From assembly GCF_003119195.2 (NCBI RefSeq), contig NZ_CP022254.1, positions 479,501 through 543,500 of the forward strand: a stretch of 64,000 nucleotides of DNA, in the 5' to 3' direction. Positions 17,968 to 26,919 of this stretch are shown piece by piece. Every line of letters begins with the position of its first letter. The stretch's first letter is position 1. The notes under the pieces are model-generated. The model saw only the letters and a program-made list of their open reading frames with translations. It searched no databases and was not told the origin of the DNA. Source of the DNA: Azospirillum baldaniorum. Lineage in GTDB: Bacteria > Pseudomonadota > Alphaproteobacteria > Azospirillales > Azospirillaceae. Position numbers and translations under genes: made by a program.

Positions 17968-18232
17968 GCGGGCAACGGCAGGTCGGACAGGAAATCTGGG
18001 AGAGGAGCGTGTTGCGCTGCTCCTCCGTCAACGAGACGCCGGCCGCCTGAACCGCCTCGTCGATCATCCGGCGATGATAGGCGGTGGCGCCGCAGCCCTC
18101 GTCCAGCACACCCTTCAGATCGTCGTTCGGAATCACGCGGAACGCCGCGGCGGGACCGGACAGGGTAGCGGCACCGCCCCCGACCGCGACGGCGGCAAGG
18201 GCACGCAGGATGTGACGGCGCTGGGGGGCCAT
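17927..18232 (-). CDS. Exported hypothetical protein with Tat-like signal
   Basis: 101 residues from the ATG at 18232, with AGGAG 5 bases upstream. The start MAPQRRHILRALAAVAVGGG has twin Arg before a hydrophobic stretch and ends in GPAAA, a Tat-like or Sec signal peptide. The mature part has a Cys in DEGCGA and a CPTCRCP cluster near the C-terminus, which may bind metal or form disulfides. Function unknown. The gene converges on the unit above with a 41-base overlap. Confidence 0.6.
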   Translation of the reverse strand: MAPQRRHILRALAAVAVGGGAATLSGPAAAFRVIPNDDLKGVLDEGCGATAYHRRMIDEAVQAAGVSLTEEQRNTLLSQISCPTCRCPLNQIDNPAAGLRF

Positions 18233-18387
18233 GGCTGCTCCTGGATCACGACGGACGCTCGCCGTGGAATCTCGGTTGGCAGGCATCCCCCGTCAAGCCC
18301 GGCCTGCGCAGGTTCCGCGAAGACAAGCCCGCGACCGGTCGCGGACGGGAGGGGGAAAAGTCCCCTCCCTCACGATCATCCGGGTGG

Positions 18388-18885
18388 TCAGAACGGGATT
18401 TCGTCGTCCAGGTCGTCGTGCTTGGGCGGAGCGCCACCGCCGCTGCGGCCACCACCGCCACCACCGTAGCCGCCACCGCCGCTGCTGCCGCCGCCGTAGC
18501 CACCGCCACCACCGCCGCCACGCGACTCGTAGCCGCCACCGCCACCGCCGTAACCGCCGCCACCACCGCCTTCGCCCTCACGGCCGCCGGTGAAGTCGAT
18601 CTCGTTGACACGCACCGAAAGGCCGGCGCCGCGGGTGCCGTCGCGCTTCTCGAACTCGCGGAGCGTAACCTCGCCGGAGATCACCACGGCCTTGCCCTTG
18701 GTCAGGTGCGGTGCCAGGGCCTCCGCGCGGCGGCCCCAGATGGAGCAGTCCACCCACTGGGTGGTCTTGCGGTCGCCGAACCCGACGTCGTTGGCGACGC
18801 GGAAGCCCAGAACCTTTTCGCCGCTCTGCGTGGAGCGAAGCTCACCGTCCGCGCCGAGGCGCCCCGTAAACGTCCATACATTCAT
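18388..18885 (-). CDS. ssb: Single-stranded DNA-binding protein
   Basis: 165 residues. An OB-fold (about 1-100: VWTFTGRLGADGELR, VLGFRVAND, TQWVDCSIWGRRAEAL, KGKAVVISGEVTLREF) is followed by a Gly-rich linker (about 105-150) and the acidic tip DDLDDEIPF that docks partner proteins. It covers single-stranded DNA in replication and repair. The N-terminus differs from the common alphaproteobacterial MAGSVNKVILVGNLG type, so it may be a paralogue. It is divergent from uvrA as in many bacteria, with SOS boxes between. Confidence 0.9.
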   Translation of the reverse strand: MNVWTFTGRLGADGELRSTQSGEKVLGFRVANDVGFGDRKTTQWVDCSIWGRRAEALAPHLTKGKAVVISGEVTLREFEKRDGTRGAGLSVRVNEIDFTGGREGEGGGGGGYGGGGGGYESRGGGGGGGYGGGSSGGGGYGGGGGGRSGGGAPPKHDDLDDEIPF

Positions 18886-19374
18886 CGCACGTGTCTCCTA
18901 GCGCGGGTTCCCGGTATCCCATCCGACCCGTTCGGGCGCCCGGCGGAAGGGCGTCCGGATACCGGGGGTGTCTGTTCGCAGGGCCGGTTTGATCCGTGGT
19001 CCGGTCCATGCCCGCCCCGCCTTGCGCTTCACAAAGCACGGGGGACAGGCACGGGTCAACCGCCGCCGCCGGAGCGCCTTGCCCCTTCCATCCGGATCAA
19101 CCCGCCCGGCCCGCACGGAAGAGAACACTCCATGAACAAACATAGCAGAGAGAGTCCGTGCCGCCAACCGATTCCTTGGTGGCTCCCCATCATCGTCTCC
19201 CCGGCGCCTCCCCGCCCCCTCCCCGGCGTTCCCGCATCCCGCCCCTGCGCCCCACGCGGCCGGAAAGGGACGCGCACCGGTGGCAAGTCGCCTGCGCGTG
19301 GCACATATCTGTCCGGGCTTTTGAACCGTCTCAGGCGTCTTCCCTTCCCCACCGGTTTCGGCTAAGAACACTCC
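18886..19374. other. 489-bp ssb-uvrA intergenic region
   Basis: The longest gap of the window. Apart from the two LexA boxes annotated separately I see no gene in it. A 77-codon frame starting at 19132 begins with a copy of the uvrA start sequence, but the rest is Pro/Arg-rich with no similarity. A 21-base stretch around the uvrA start (one mismatch) is repeated exactly 243 bp upstream. Confidence 0.6.
19123..19137. promoter_or_regulatory. LexA (SOS) box, distal copy
   Basis: GAAC-ACTCCAT-GAAC fits the alphaproteobacterial LexA direct repeat GTTC-N7-GTTC read on the other strand. It is 238 bp from both the ssb and the uvrA start codons, so it could serve both divergent genes, matching the known SOS control of uvrA and ssb in other bacteria. 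Confidence 0.6.
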
Positions 19375-19380
19375 ATGAAC
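19366..19380. promoter_or_regulatory. LexA (SOS) box, copy overlapping the uvrA start codon
   Basis: A second GAAC-ACTCCAT-GAAC, identical to the distal one. The uvrA ATG lies inside the box (19375-19377), so bound LexA would block transcription elongation or an immediately upstream promoter. The flanking bases are also shared with the distal copy, which points to a local duplication. Confidence 0.6.
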
Positions 19381-22227
19381 AAGCACATCAGTGTCCGCGG
19401 CGCGCGGGAGCACAACCTCAAGAACGTCGATGTCGATCTGCCTCGGGACGAGCTGATCGTCATCACCGGCTTGTCGGGATCGGGCAAGTCATCGCTGGCG
19501 TTCGACACGATCTACGCGGAAGGCCAGCGGCGCTACGTCGAGAGCCTGTCGGCCTACGCGCGCCAGTTCCTGGAGCTGATGCAGAAGCCGGACGTCGACT
19601 CGATCGAGGGGCTGTCGCCGGCCATCTCCATCGAGCAGAAGACGACCTCGAAGAATCCGCGCTCCACCGTCGGCACGGTGACGGAGATCTACGACTACAT
19701 GCGCCTGCTGTGGGCGCGGGTCGGCATCCCCTACTCCCCGGCCACCGGCCTGCCCATCGAAAGCCAGACGGTCAGCCAGATGGTCGACCGCATCCTGGCG
19801 ATGCCGGAGGGCACGCGCCTGCTGCTGCTGGCGCCGATCATCCGGGGGCGAAAGGGCGAGTACAAGAAGGAGATCCAGGACCTCCGCAAGCGCGGCTTCC
19901 AGCGCGTGCGCGTCGACGGCACGATGCACGAGATCGACGAGGTCCCGGCGCTCAACAAGAAGCTGAAGCACGACATCGACGTGGTGGTGGACCGCATCGT
20001 CGTCCGCGAAGGGCTGGGCAACCGGCTCGCCGATTCGCTGGAAACGGCGCTCGGCCTTGCCGACGGGATCATCTTCGTCGAGAACGCCGATTCGCACGAG
20101 CAGACCGTCTTCTCGCAGAAATTCGCCTGCCCGGTGTCCGGCTTCACGATTCCGGAGATCGAGCCGCGGCTGTTCTCCTTCAACAACCCGTTCGGCGCCT
20201 GCCCGGCCTGCGATGGGCTGGGGAGCAAGATCTACTTCGACCCCATGCTGGTCGTCCCGGACGAGCGGCTGTCGCTGAAGAAGGGCGCCATCGCCCCCTG
20301 GGCCGGCTCCTCCTCCCAATATTACGTGCAGACGCTGGAGAGCATCGCCCAGCATTTCGGCGTCGCCATGGACACGCCGTGGGAAAAGCTGCCGGAGAAG
20401 GTCCGCCAGACCATCCTCTACGGCTCCGACGGCGCGCCGATCACGATGACCTACGACGACGGGCTGCGCAGCTACCAGACGAACAAGGCCTTCGAGGGCA
20501 TCGTCAACAACCTGGAGCGCCGCTACCGCGAGACGGAAAGCGCCTACATGCGGGAGGAGTTGTCCAAGTACCAGTCCTCCCAGCCTTGCGAGACCTGCAA
20601 GGGCGCCCGCCTGAAGCCGGAGGCGCTGGCGGTCAAGGTGCACGGCCAGCACATCTCCCAGGCCGCGGAAATGTCCATCGCCGACGCGGCGACGTGGTTC
20701 AGCACGCTGAACGACCATCTGCGCCCGAAGGACAAGGAGATCGCCTACCGCATCCTCAAGGAGATCAACGAGCGGCTGGGCTTCCTCAATGCCGTGGGAT
20801 TGGAATACCTGACGCTCAGCCGCGGCTCCGGGTCGCTGTCCGGCGGCGAGAGCCAGCGCATCCGCCTCGCCTCGCAGATCGGGTCCGGCCTGACCGGCGT
20901 GCTCTACGTGCTGGACGAGCCGTCGATCGGCCTGCACCAGCGCGACAACGACCGGCTGCTGGCGACGCTGAAGCGGCTGCGCGACCTCGGCAACACCGTG
21001 ATCGTGGTCGAGCATGACGAGGACGCCATCCGCACCGCCGACTATCTGGTGGACATGGGTCCCGGCGCCGGCCAGCACGGCGGCACCGTGATCGCCCAGG
21101 GCACCCCGGCGGAGGTCCAGGCCAATCCGGACAGCGTCACCGCCCAGTTCCTCAACGGCACCCGCTTCGTGCCGGTGCCGGACCAGCGGCGCCCCGGCCA
21201 CAAGGGCCAGTTCCTGGAGGTGAAGGGCGCGCGCGCCAACAACCTTCAGAACGTCTCGGCGCGCATCCCGATGGGAACCTTCACCTGCGTCACCGGCGTG
21301 TCGGGCGGCGGCAAGTCCACCCTGATCATCGAGACGCTCTACAAGGCGGTGGCGCGCAAGCTGATGGGCGCGCGCGAGCATCCGGCGGAGCATGACGAGC
21401 TGCTGGGCCTGGAGCATCTCGACAAGGTCATCGACATCAACCAGTCGCCGATCGGCCGCACCCCGCGCTCCAACCCGGCGACCTACACCGGCGCCTTCAC
21501 CCCGATCCGCGACTGGTTCGCCGGCCTGCCGGAGGCCAAGGCCCGCGGCTACGGCCCCGGCCGCTTCTCCTTCAACGTGAAGGGCGGGCGCTGCGAGGCG
21601 TGCCAGGGCGACGGCGTCATCAAGATCGAGATGCACTTCCTGCCCGACGTCTACGTCACCTGCGACGTCTGCCACGGCAAGCGCTACAACCGCGAGACGC
21701 TGGAAGTCACCTACCGCGACAAGACCATCGCCGACGTGCTCGATATGACGGTCGAGGAGGGCAAGGAGTTCTTCAAGGCGGTGCCCGGCATCCGCGACAA
21801 GATGGAGACGTTGGAGCGGGTGGGTCTCGGCTACATCCACATCGGCCAGCCCGCCACGACTCTGTCCGGCGGCGAGGCGCAGCGGGTGAAGCTGTCCAAG
21901 GAGCTGAGCCGCCGCGCCACCGGCCGCACCCTCTACATCCTCGACGAACCGACCACCGGCCTACATTTTGCCGACGTCGAGAAGCTGATGGAGGTGCTCC
22001 ACGCGCTGGTCGACCAGGGCAACACGGTGCTGGTGATCGAGCACAATCTGGAGGTCATCAAGACCGCCGACTGGATCATCGACCTCGGCCCCGAAGGCGG
22101 CACCGGCGGCGGCGAGATCGTCGCGGAGGGCACCCCGGAAGACGTGGCGAAGGTCAAACGGAGTTACACCGGCCAGTATCTGGCCCCCTACCTGAAGGCG
22201 AAGCCGAAAAGCCGGAAGAGGGCATGA
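19375..22227 (+). CDS. uvrA: Excinuclease ABC subunit A
   Basis: 950 residues, full length. DNA-damage sensor of nucleotide excision repair, ATPase that loads UvrB. Two ABC modules are visible: Walker [21 protein letters not shown] (about 32) and [11 protein letters not shown] (about 643), two LSGGE signatures ([25 protein letters not shown]), Walker [13 protein letters not shown] and [12 protein letters not shown], and zinc-binding CxxC pairs including [16 protein letters not shown] and [17 protein letters not shown] LexA box covers the start codon. A strong terminator follows. Confidence 0.98.
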   Translation: MNKHISVRGAREHNLKNVDVDLPRDELIVITGLSGSGKSSLAFDTIYAEGQRRYVESLSAYARQFLELMQKPDVDSIEGLSPAISIEQKTTSKNPRSTVGTVTEIYDYMRLLWARVGIPYSPATGLPIESQTVSQMVDRILAMPEGTRLLLLAPIIRGRKGEYKKEIQDLRKRGFQRVRVDGTMHEIDEVPALNKKLKHDIDVVVDRIVVREGLGNRLADSLETALGLADGIIFVENADSHEQTVFSQKFACPVSGFTIPEIEPRLFSFNNPFGACPACDGLGSKIYFDPMLVVPDERLSLKKGAIAPWAGSSSQYYVQTLESIAQHFGVAMDTPWEKLPEKVRQTILYGSDGAPITMTYDDGLRSYQTNKAFEGIVNNLERRYRETESAYMREELSKYQSSQPCETCKGARLKPEALAVKVHGQHISQAAEMSIADAATWFSTLNDHLRPKDKEIAYRILKEINERLGFLNAVGLEYLTLSRGSGSLSGGESQRIRLASQIGSGLTGVLYVLDEPSIGLHQRDNDRLLATLKRLRDLGNTVIVVEHDEDAIRTADYLVDMGPGAGQHGGTVIAQGTPAEVQANPDSVTAQFLNGTRFVPVPDQRRPGHKGQFLEVKGARANNLQNVSARIPMGTFTCVTGVSGGGKSTLIIETLYKAVARKLMGAREHPAEHDELLGLEHLDKVIDINQSPIGRTPRSNPATYTGAFTPIRDWFAGLPEAKARGYGPGRFSFNVKGGRCEACQGDGVIKIEMHFLPDVYVTCDVCHGKRYNRETLEVTYRDKTIADVLDMTVEEGKEFFKAVPGIRDKMETLERVGLGYIHIGQPATTLSGGEAQRVKLSKELSRRATGRTLYILDEPTTGLHFADVEKLMEVLHALVDQGNTVLVIEHNLEVIKTADWIIDLGPEGGTGGGEIVAEGTPEDVAKVKRSYTGQYLAPYLKAKPKSRKRA

Positions 22228-22232
22228 AGAAG

Positions 22233-22257
22233 GGCCGGGGTCATCCCCGGCCTTTTT
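22233..22257 (+). terminator. Rho-independent terminator of uvrA
   Basis: Perfect stem GGCCGGGG-TCAT-CCCCGGCC followed by TTTTT, 6 bases after the uvrA stop. Confidence 0.93.
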
Positions 22258-22342
22258 CTTATGGCCGATTTTTGCCCTGGAAACAAAGCGGCAGCGGGGG
22301 TGTTTCCTCTTCATCGTTCGCCAAACAGGATGGAGACGGAGC

Positions 22343-22543
22343 ATGTCCAGGACCATGATGTCCGGTGTGGCGCTGGCCTTCGGCGCGGCCCTGCTGGTCA
22401 GCGCCTGCGGGACCGACGAGTCCACCAGCACCACGACCACCACCACGACCACCTCGCCCAACTACGGCAACTCCAGCCTGACCACCCCGCCGACCGGCGG
22501 CTCGACCACCACCGAGCGCACGACGACGACCAAGAGCGAATAA
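22343..22543 (+). CDS. Small threonine-rich lipoprotein
   Basis: 66 residues. The hydrophobic leader (MSGVALAFGAALLVSAC) ends in a lipobox with Cys at 22; the mature part is almost only Thr, Ser, Gly and Pro, including a run of eight Thr. No family recognised; such tails are disordered and reach away from the membrane. GGAGACGGAGC precedes the ATG. Closed by a hairpin at 22571. Confidence 0.6.
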   Translation: MSRTMMSGVALAFGAALLVSACGTDESTSTTTTTTTTSPNYGNSSLTTPPTGGSTTTERTTTTKSE

Positions 22544-22570
22544 GGACTTTTCGTTTCGCTCCCAAATGAA

Positions 22571-22606
22571 ACGGCCGGTTCCGCACAGGCGGGACCGGCC
22601 GTTGTC
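22571..22606 (+). terminator. Hairpin terminator after the Thr-rich lipoprotein gene
   Basis: 14-bp stem ACGGCCGGTTCCGC / GCGGGACCGGCCGT (one G-T pair) with a 4-base loop, followed by a modest T-rich stretch (TGTCTTG). Confidence 0.75.
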
Positions 22607-22728
22607 TTGCCGGTCCCTCCACTGTTCGTCCTACCAACGTACAAGTTTCAATCCCTCCCCGCTCGGCTAGGATTTCGAGGCGCGCCCAATGAAGCGCGCC
22701 GGAACAGCCGAACAACGGAGGGAACCCC

Positions 22729-23205
22729 ATGCGCACCCTGTTCGCGATCATGGCCGCCATGATTGCGCTGGCAAGCCCGGCCCTGGCCGTCGAGGTCACG
22801 GAATCGACCACCTTGCCCTACCCGGTCGAGAAGGTCTGGCAGCAGATCGGCCCCTTCTGCAACCTCGGCACATGGCATCCCGCCGTGGAAAGCTGCACCC
22901 TGCGCCGGAAGGACGGCGCGCAGAAGCGCGTGCTGGCCCTCAAGGGCGGCGGCGCGATCGAGGAGCGGCTGCTCTCCTCCTCCGCCAGCAGCCATCGCAT
23001 CCGCTATTCGATCCTGACCAGCCCTCTGCCGGTCAAGGACTACGCGGCCTCCCTGTCGGCCGAACCGGCGGGCAAGGGCACGCGCGTCGTGTGGAAGGCG
23101 CGCTACACCTCCAACGGCGCCAGCGATGAGGAATCGCGCAAGGTGATCTCCGGCATCTTCACCGCGGGCTTCGACGGGCTGAAGCAGAAGCTCGCCGCCC
23201 AGTAA
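22729..23205 (+). CDS. Exported SRPBCC-family protein
   Basis: 158 residues: a signal peptide (about 1-20, ending SPALA) and then a START/Bet v1-like SRPBCC domain, recognisable from STTLPYPVEKVWQQIGPFCNLGTWHP at its start, a central beta-sheet, and the long C-terminal helix ending FDGLKQKL. Such proteins hold hydrophobic ligands; the ligand here is unknown. GGAGGGAA precedes the ATG. It stands alone between terminators and trmFO. Confidence 0.8.
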   Translation: MRTLFAIMAAMIALASPALAVEVTESTTLPYPVEKVWQQIGPFCNLGTWHPAVESCTLRRKDGAQKRVLALKGGGAIEERLLSSSASSHRIRYSILTSPLPVKDYAASLSAEPAGKGTRVVWKARYTSNGASDEESRKVISGIFTAGFDGLKQKLAAQ

Positions 23206-23323
23206 GTCACCGCTGTTCTGCGGAGCGATCAGGAGCGCCGGACCGTAGGGGCGCTTCTGGTCGCGATTCCGCGCCGTGGTCCGGTTGGTCTTGCCGTGGC
23301 GACAATGACGGTCTACTTGTTCG

Positions 23324-23342
23324 GCAACTTTGTGAAAGTTGC
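23324..23342. promoter_or_regulatory. Inverted repeat abutting the trmFO start
   Basis: GCAACTTT-GTG-AAAGTTGC is a perfect 8-bp inverted repeat ending 4 bases before the ATG at 23347. In RNA it would fold over the place where a ribosome binding site is expected; in DNA it could be an operator. No good Shine-Dalgarno sequence is otherwise visible. Confidence 0.45.
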
Positions 23343-23346
23343 TGAT

Positions 23347-24711
23347 ATGGTCGACACGTCCCATTCCCCCGTTCACGTCATCGGCGGCGGCCTTGCCGGG
23401 TCCGAAGCCGCTTGGCAGCTCGCCCAACGCGGCGTTCCCGTCGTGCTGCACGAGATGCGGCCCGTCCGCCCGACCGAGGCGCACAGCACCGACCAGTTCG
23501 CCGAACTGGTCTGCTCCAACTCCTTCCGGTCGGACGACGCGGAGTACAACGCCGTCGGGCTGCTGCACGAGGAGATGCGGCGCTGCGGTTCGCTGATCCT
23601 GCGCTGCGCCGACGCGCACAAGGTGCCGGCGGGCGGTGCGCTGGCCATGGACCGCGACGGCTTCGCGGGCGCGGTGACCGAGGCGATCACCGGCCATCCG
23701 CTCATCATCGTGGAACGCGGCGAGGTCGCCGGCCTGCCGCCGGAAGCGTGGGACAGCGTCGTCATCGCCACCGGCCCCCTCACCTCCCCGCCGCTGGCCG
23801 AGGCGATCCGCAGCTTCACCGGCGAGGAGTCGCTGGCCTTCTTTGACGCCATCGCCCCCATCGTCTATCTGGAGAGCGTGGACCTGTCCAAGGCGTGGTT
23901 CCAGTCGCGCTACGACAAGCCCGGCCCCGGCGGCACCGGCAAGGACTACATCAACTGTGCCTTCGAGAAGGACGAATACCGCGCCTTCATCGACGCCCTG
24001 CTGACCGCCGAGAAGGTGGACTTCAAGGAGTGGGAGAAGAGCACGCCCTACTTCGAAGGCTGCCTGCCCATCGAGGTGATGGCGGAGCGCGGCGTCGACA
24101 CGCTGCGCTACGGCCCGATGAAGCCGGTCGGCCTGACCAACCCGCACAAGCCGGAACGCCGCCCCTACGCGGTGGTCCAGCTTCGCCAGGACAACGCGCT
24201 GGGCACGCTCTACAACCTCGTCGGCTTCCAGACCAAGCTGCGCCACGCCGAGCAGGCGCGGATCTTCCGCATGATCCCCGGCCTGGAGAAGGCGGAGTTC
24301 GCGCGGCTGGGCGGCCTGCACCGCAACACCTTCCTGAACAGCCCGCGCCTGCTGGACGGCGCGCTGCGGCTGAAGGCCCAGCCGCGCATCCGCTTCGCCG
24401 GGCAGGTGACGGGCTGCGAGGGCTATGTGGAAAGCGCCGCCGTCGGCCTGCTGGCCGGGCGCTTCGCCGCCGCCGAGCGGCTGGGCGGCGAGCCGGCCGC
24501 CCCGCCGGTCACCACGGCGCTGGGGGCGATCCTCGGCCACATCACCGGTGGCGCCAACGCCGACACCTACCAGCCGATGAACGTCAATTTCGGCCTGTTC
24601 CCGCCGGTGGACGAGCGCATCCGCGGGCGCGACCGCAAGCTGGCCTACACCCGCCGCGCGCTTGAGGACTTGGAGGGGTGGCTAAAGGCCGCACCCGCTG
24701 TCGCCGTCTGA
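23347..24711 (+). CDS. trmFO: Methylenetetrahydrofolate-tRNA (uracil-54 C5) methyltransferase
   Basis: 454 residues. Uses methylene-THF and FADH2 to make ribothymidine at position 54 of tRNAs. Visible: the FAD-binding [20 protein letters not shown], then [32 protein letters not shown] (with the family Cys), [12 protein letters not shown], and the C-terminal [21 protein letters not shown] use the ATG at 23347 because the family begins just before the FAD motif; an in-frame ATG at 23305 is possible. It replaces TrmA, as usual in many alphaproteobacteria and Firmicutes. Confidence 0.96.
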   Translation: MVDTSHSPVHVIGGGLAGSEAAWQLAQRGVPVVLHEMRPVRPTEAHSTDQFAELVCSNSFRSDDAEYNAVGLLHEEMRRCGSLILRCADAHKVPAGGALAMDRDGFAGAVTEAITGHPLIIVERGEVAGLPPEAWDSVVIATGPLTSPPLAEAIRSFTGEESLAFFDAIAPIVYLESVDLSKAWFQSRYDKPGPGGTGKDYINCAFEKDEYRAFIDALLTAEKVDFKEWEKSTPYFEGCLPIEVMAERGVDTLRYGPMKPVGLTNPHKPERRPYAVVQLRQDNALGTLYNLVGFQTKLRHAEQARIFRMIPGLEKAEFARLGGLHRNTFLNSPRLLDGALRLKAQPRIRFAGQVTGCEGYVESAAVGLLAGRFAAAERLGGEPAAPPVTTALGAILGHITGGANADTYQPMNVNFGLFPPVDERIRGRDRKLAYTRRALEDLEGWLKAAPAVAV

Positions 24712-24719
24712 GGCCCAGC

Positions 24720-24733
24720 AATTTCGGGAAATT
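24720..24733. promoter_or_regulatory. Small inverted repeat between trmFO and chemoreceptor gene
   Basis: AATTTC-GG-GAAATT, a perfect 6-bp inverted repeat, 8 bases after the trmFO stop in an AT-rich 113-bp gap that should contain the promoter of the chemoreceptor gene. Operator or weak terminator; not resolved. Confidence 0.25.
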
Positions 24734-24824
24734 TATCACGGAACGATAATAAAGATCATAAGTAACGCTTAACCAATGCCGTGGGACACTTTCTTTCGAA
24801 TGAGCGAGAAAGACTTCCAGCGGG

Positions 24825-26909
24825 ATGGTTATGATTAAAACAAAATCATTGGTTGCCAAACAGGTGATCGTCATCGTGACGGTGACGATCTTTTCCCTGG
24901 CGGTCGGAATTGCGGCCCTGACAACCAAGAGCGGGTCGGACATCGAAACCCTGGCCTTCCAGAGCGGGGAACAGCTTGGCCACCGTTACGGCGAGATGGT
25001 CCACGCCCGGCTGGGCAACGCGATGGAGGCCGGCCGCTTCATCGCGACCTCGCTGGTCGGCCTGAAGGCCGCGGGCCGCACCGACCGGGAGCAGCTCTCC
25101 ATCTGGCTCAAGAGCATCGCCGAGGCCAACCCGGATTTCCTCGGCGTGTGGGTGGGGATGGAGCCGAACGCCCTGGACGGCCGTGACGCGGAGTTCGCCA
25201 ACAAGCCGGGCTCCGACGCGTCCGGCCGGTTCCTTCCCTACTGGAACCGCGGGTCGGGAACGGTCGCGCTGGAGTCCCTCGTCGGCTATGACGAACCGGG
25301 CTCCGACGGCGCCTATTATCAGATCCCGAAGCGCACCGGGCACGCCATGGTGGTGGAGCCCTACAGCTACACGGTCGCCGGCCGGAAGGTGCTGATGGTG
25401 TCCATGTCCGTCCCGATCGTCGAAAACGGCCGGGTTATCGGGGTGGCCGGCATCGATCTGTCCACCGACGGCATCTGGTCCATGCTGAAGACGGTGAAGC
25501 CCTTCGACAGCGGGTCCATCCACCTGATTTCCAACGACGGCGTCTGGGCCGGCCATCCCGACAGCGAGCGGATGGGGCAACCGATCGGCAAGTCGGACCC
25601 GGCGCTTGACGCTGCCAAACCGGCCATCCGCGCGGGCCGGAGTTTCGAGCAGATGTCGGTCGCCGATGGACAGCCCGTGAAACAGCTGTTCCTGCCGGTG
25701 ACGGTCGCGGGAACGGAAACACCCTGGTCCCTGCTGGTCAACCTGCCGCTCGACAAAATCAACGCCCCCGTTCGCGAACTGCGCAACGCCACCATCATCG
25801 GCGGGCTGGTCCTGCTGGCCGCCCTGGTCGCCGCGCTTCTGTTCGCCAGCCGCAGCATCGTCGGCCTGCCGCTGCGCCGCACCATCGCAACGCTGGACGC
25901 CGTGGTCGCCGGGGAGCGTGGGGTGGTCATCACCGACACCGGCCGCACCGACGAAATCGGCGCCATCAACAAGGCCCTGAAGCTCTTCCAGGACAACACC
26001 ACCCGCATGGCGGAGCTGGAGGAGGAACGCCACCGCGAGGAGCAGCGCGCCGCCGAACGCCGCAAACGCGACCTCGCCGACGTCGCCAGCCGGTTCGAGG
26101 CGTCGGTGGGCGGTGTCGTGCGCAACGTGTCGGACCAGGCGGGCGAGATGCGCAGCACCGCGCAGAGCCTGTCGGCCATCGCCGCCCAGACCGACCGTCA
26201 GGCCGCCGCCGTCTCCACCGCCGCCGAAGAGGCCAGCCAGAACGTTCAGACGGTGGCCGCCGCCACCGAGGAGCTGAGCTGCTCCATCCGCGAGATCAAC
26301 GAGCGGATCGGCCGCTCCTCCCAGATGGCCACGGAGGCGGTCGCCGAGGTGGAGCGCACCAACAGCACGCTGGAAGGGCTGGCCACAGCCGCGCAGAAGA
26401 TCGGCGACGTGGTGAACCTGATCCAGGGCATCGCCGGGCAGACCAACCTTTTGGCGCTCAACGCCACCATCGAGGCCGCCCGCGCCGGCGAGGCCGGAAA
26501 GGGCTTCGCCGTCGTCGCCAGCGAGGTGAAGAATCTCGCCAACCAGACCGCCAAGGCGACGGAGGATATTTCCCGGCAGATCGCCGACATGCAGACCGTC
26601 AGCGGCACGGTGGTCGGCGTGATCCAGGCGGTGGGGCGGAGCATCATCGCCATCAACGAAACGATCACCGCCATCGCCGCCGCCGCGGAGCAGCAGGGCG
26701 CCGCCACCCAGGAGATCAGCCGCAACGTCCAGCAGGCGTCGATGGGAACCGCCGCCGTGTCGGTGAACATCGGCGGCGTGACCCAGGCGGCGGGCTCTAC
26801 CGGCTCGATGGCCGATCAGGCGCTCAACGCCGCCGGCGACCTGTCGCGGGAGGCCGACCAACTCCGCCAGGAGGTGGAGCGGTTCGTGGCGATGATCCGC
26901 GCCGCCTGA
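24825..26909 (+). CDS. Methyl-accepting chemotaxis protein
   Basis: 694 residues. TM1 (about 12-32), a periplasmic dCACHE-type sensor (about 40-300, with WVGMEPNALDGRD, YDEPGSDGAYYQIPKRTGH and GVAGIDLSTDGIW), TM2 (about 323-343), HAMP (about 345-395) and a long coiled-coil signalling domain whose tip is IAGQTNLLALNATIEAARAG near 540. It senses a small ligand and controls CheA. The C-terminus (ERFVAMIRAA) lacks a CheR/CheB tether pentapeptide. The ligand is not predictable. No che genes are adjacent. It lies between trmFO and a convergent NDUFAF6-like gene. Confidence 0.93.
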   Translation: MVMIKTKSLVAKQVIVIVTVTIFSLAVGIAALTTKSGSDIETLAFQSGEQLGHRYGEMVHARLGNAMEAGRFIATSLVGLKAAGRTDREQLSIWLKSIAEANPDFLGVWVGMEPNALDGRDAEFANKPGSDASGRFLPYWNRGSGTVALESLVGYDEPGSDGAYYQIPKRTGHAMVVEPYSYTVAGRKVLMVSMSVPIVENGRVIGVAGIDLSTDGIWSMLKTVKPFDSGSIHLISNDGVWAGHPDSERMGQPIGKSDPALDAAKPAIRAGRSFEQMSVADGQPVKQLFLPVTVAGTETPWSLLVNLPLDKINAPVRELRNATIIGGLVLLAALVAALLFASRSIVGLPLRRTIATLDAVVAGERGVVITDTGRTDEIGAINKALKLFQDNTTRMAELEEERHREEQRAAERRKRDLADVASRFEASVGGVVRNVSDQAGEMRSTAQSLSAIAAQTDRQAAAVSTAAEEASQNVQTVAAATEELSCSIREINERIGRSSQMATEAVAEVERTNSTLEGLATAAQKIGDVVNLIQGIAGQTNLLALNATIEAARAGEAGKGFAVVASEVKNLANQTAKATEDISRQIADMQTVSGTVVGVIQAVGRSIIAINETITAIAAAAEQQGAATQEISRNVQQASMGTAAVSVNIGGVTQAAGSTGSMADQALNAAGDLSREADQLRQEVERFVAMIRAA

Positions 26910-26919
26910 CCGACACGGG

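Noticed and set aside
19132..19365. 77-codon frame starting with a copy of the uvrA start (MNKH)
   Set aside because: Only the first few codons match uvrA; the rest is Pro/Arg-rich without similarity. Explained as part of a duplicated LexA-box segment.
19489..21840. Open frame of 783 codons opposite uvrA
   Set aside because: Shadow of uvrA; no family similarity and no start signal.
24846..26861. Open frame of 671 codons opposite the chemoreceptor gene
   Set aside because: Mirror of the repetitive chemoreceptor codons; His/Gly-rich with no domain.
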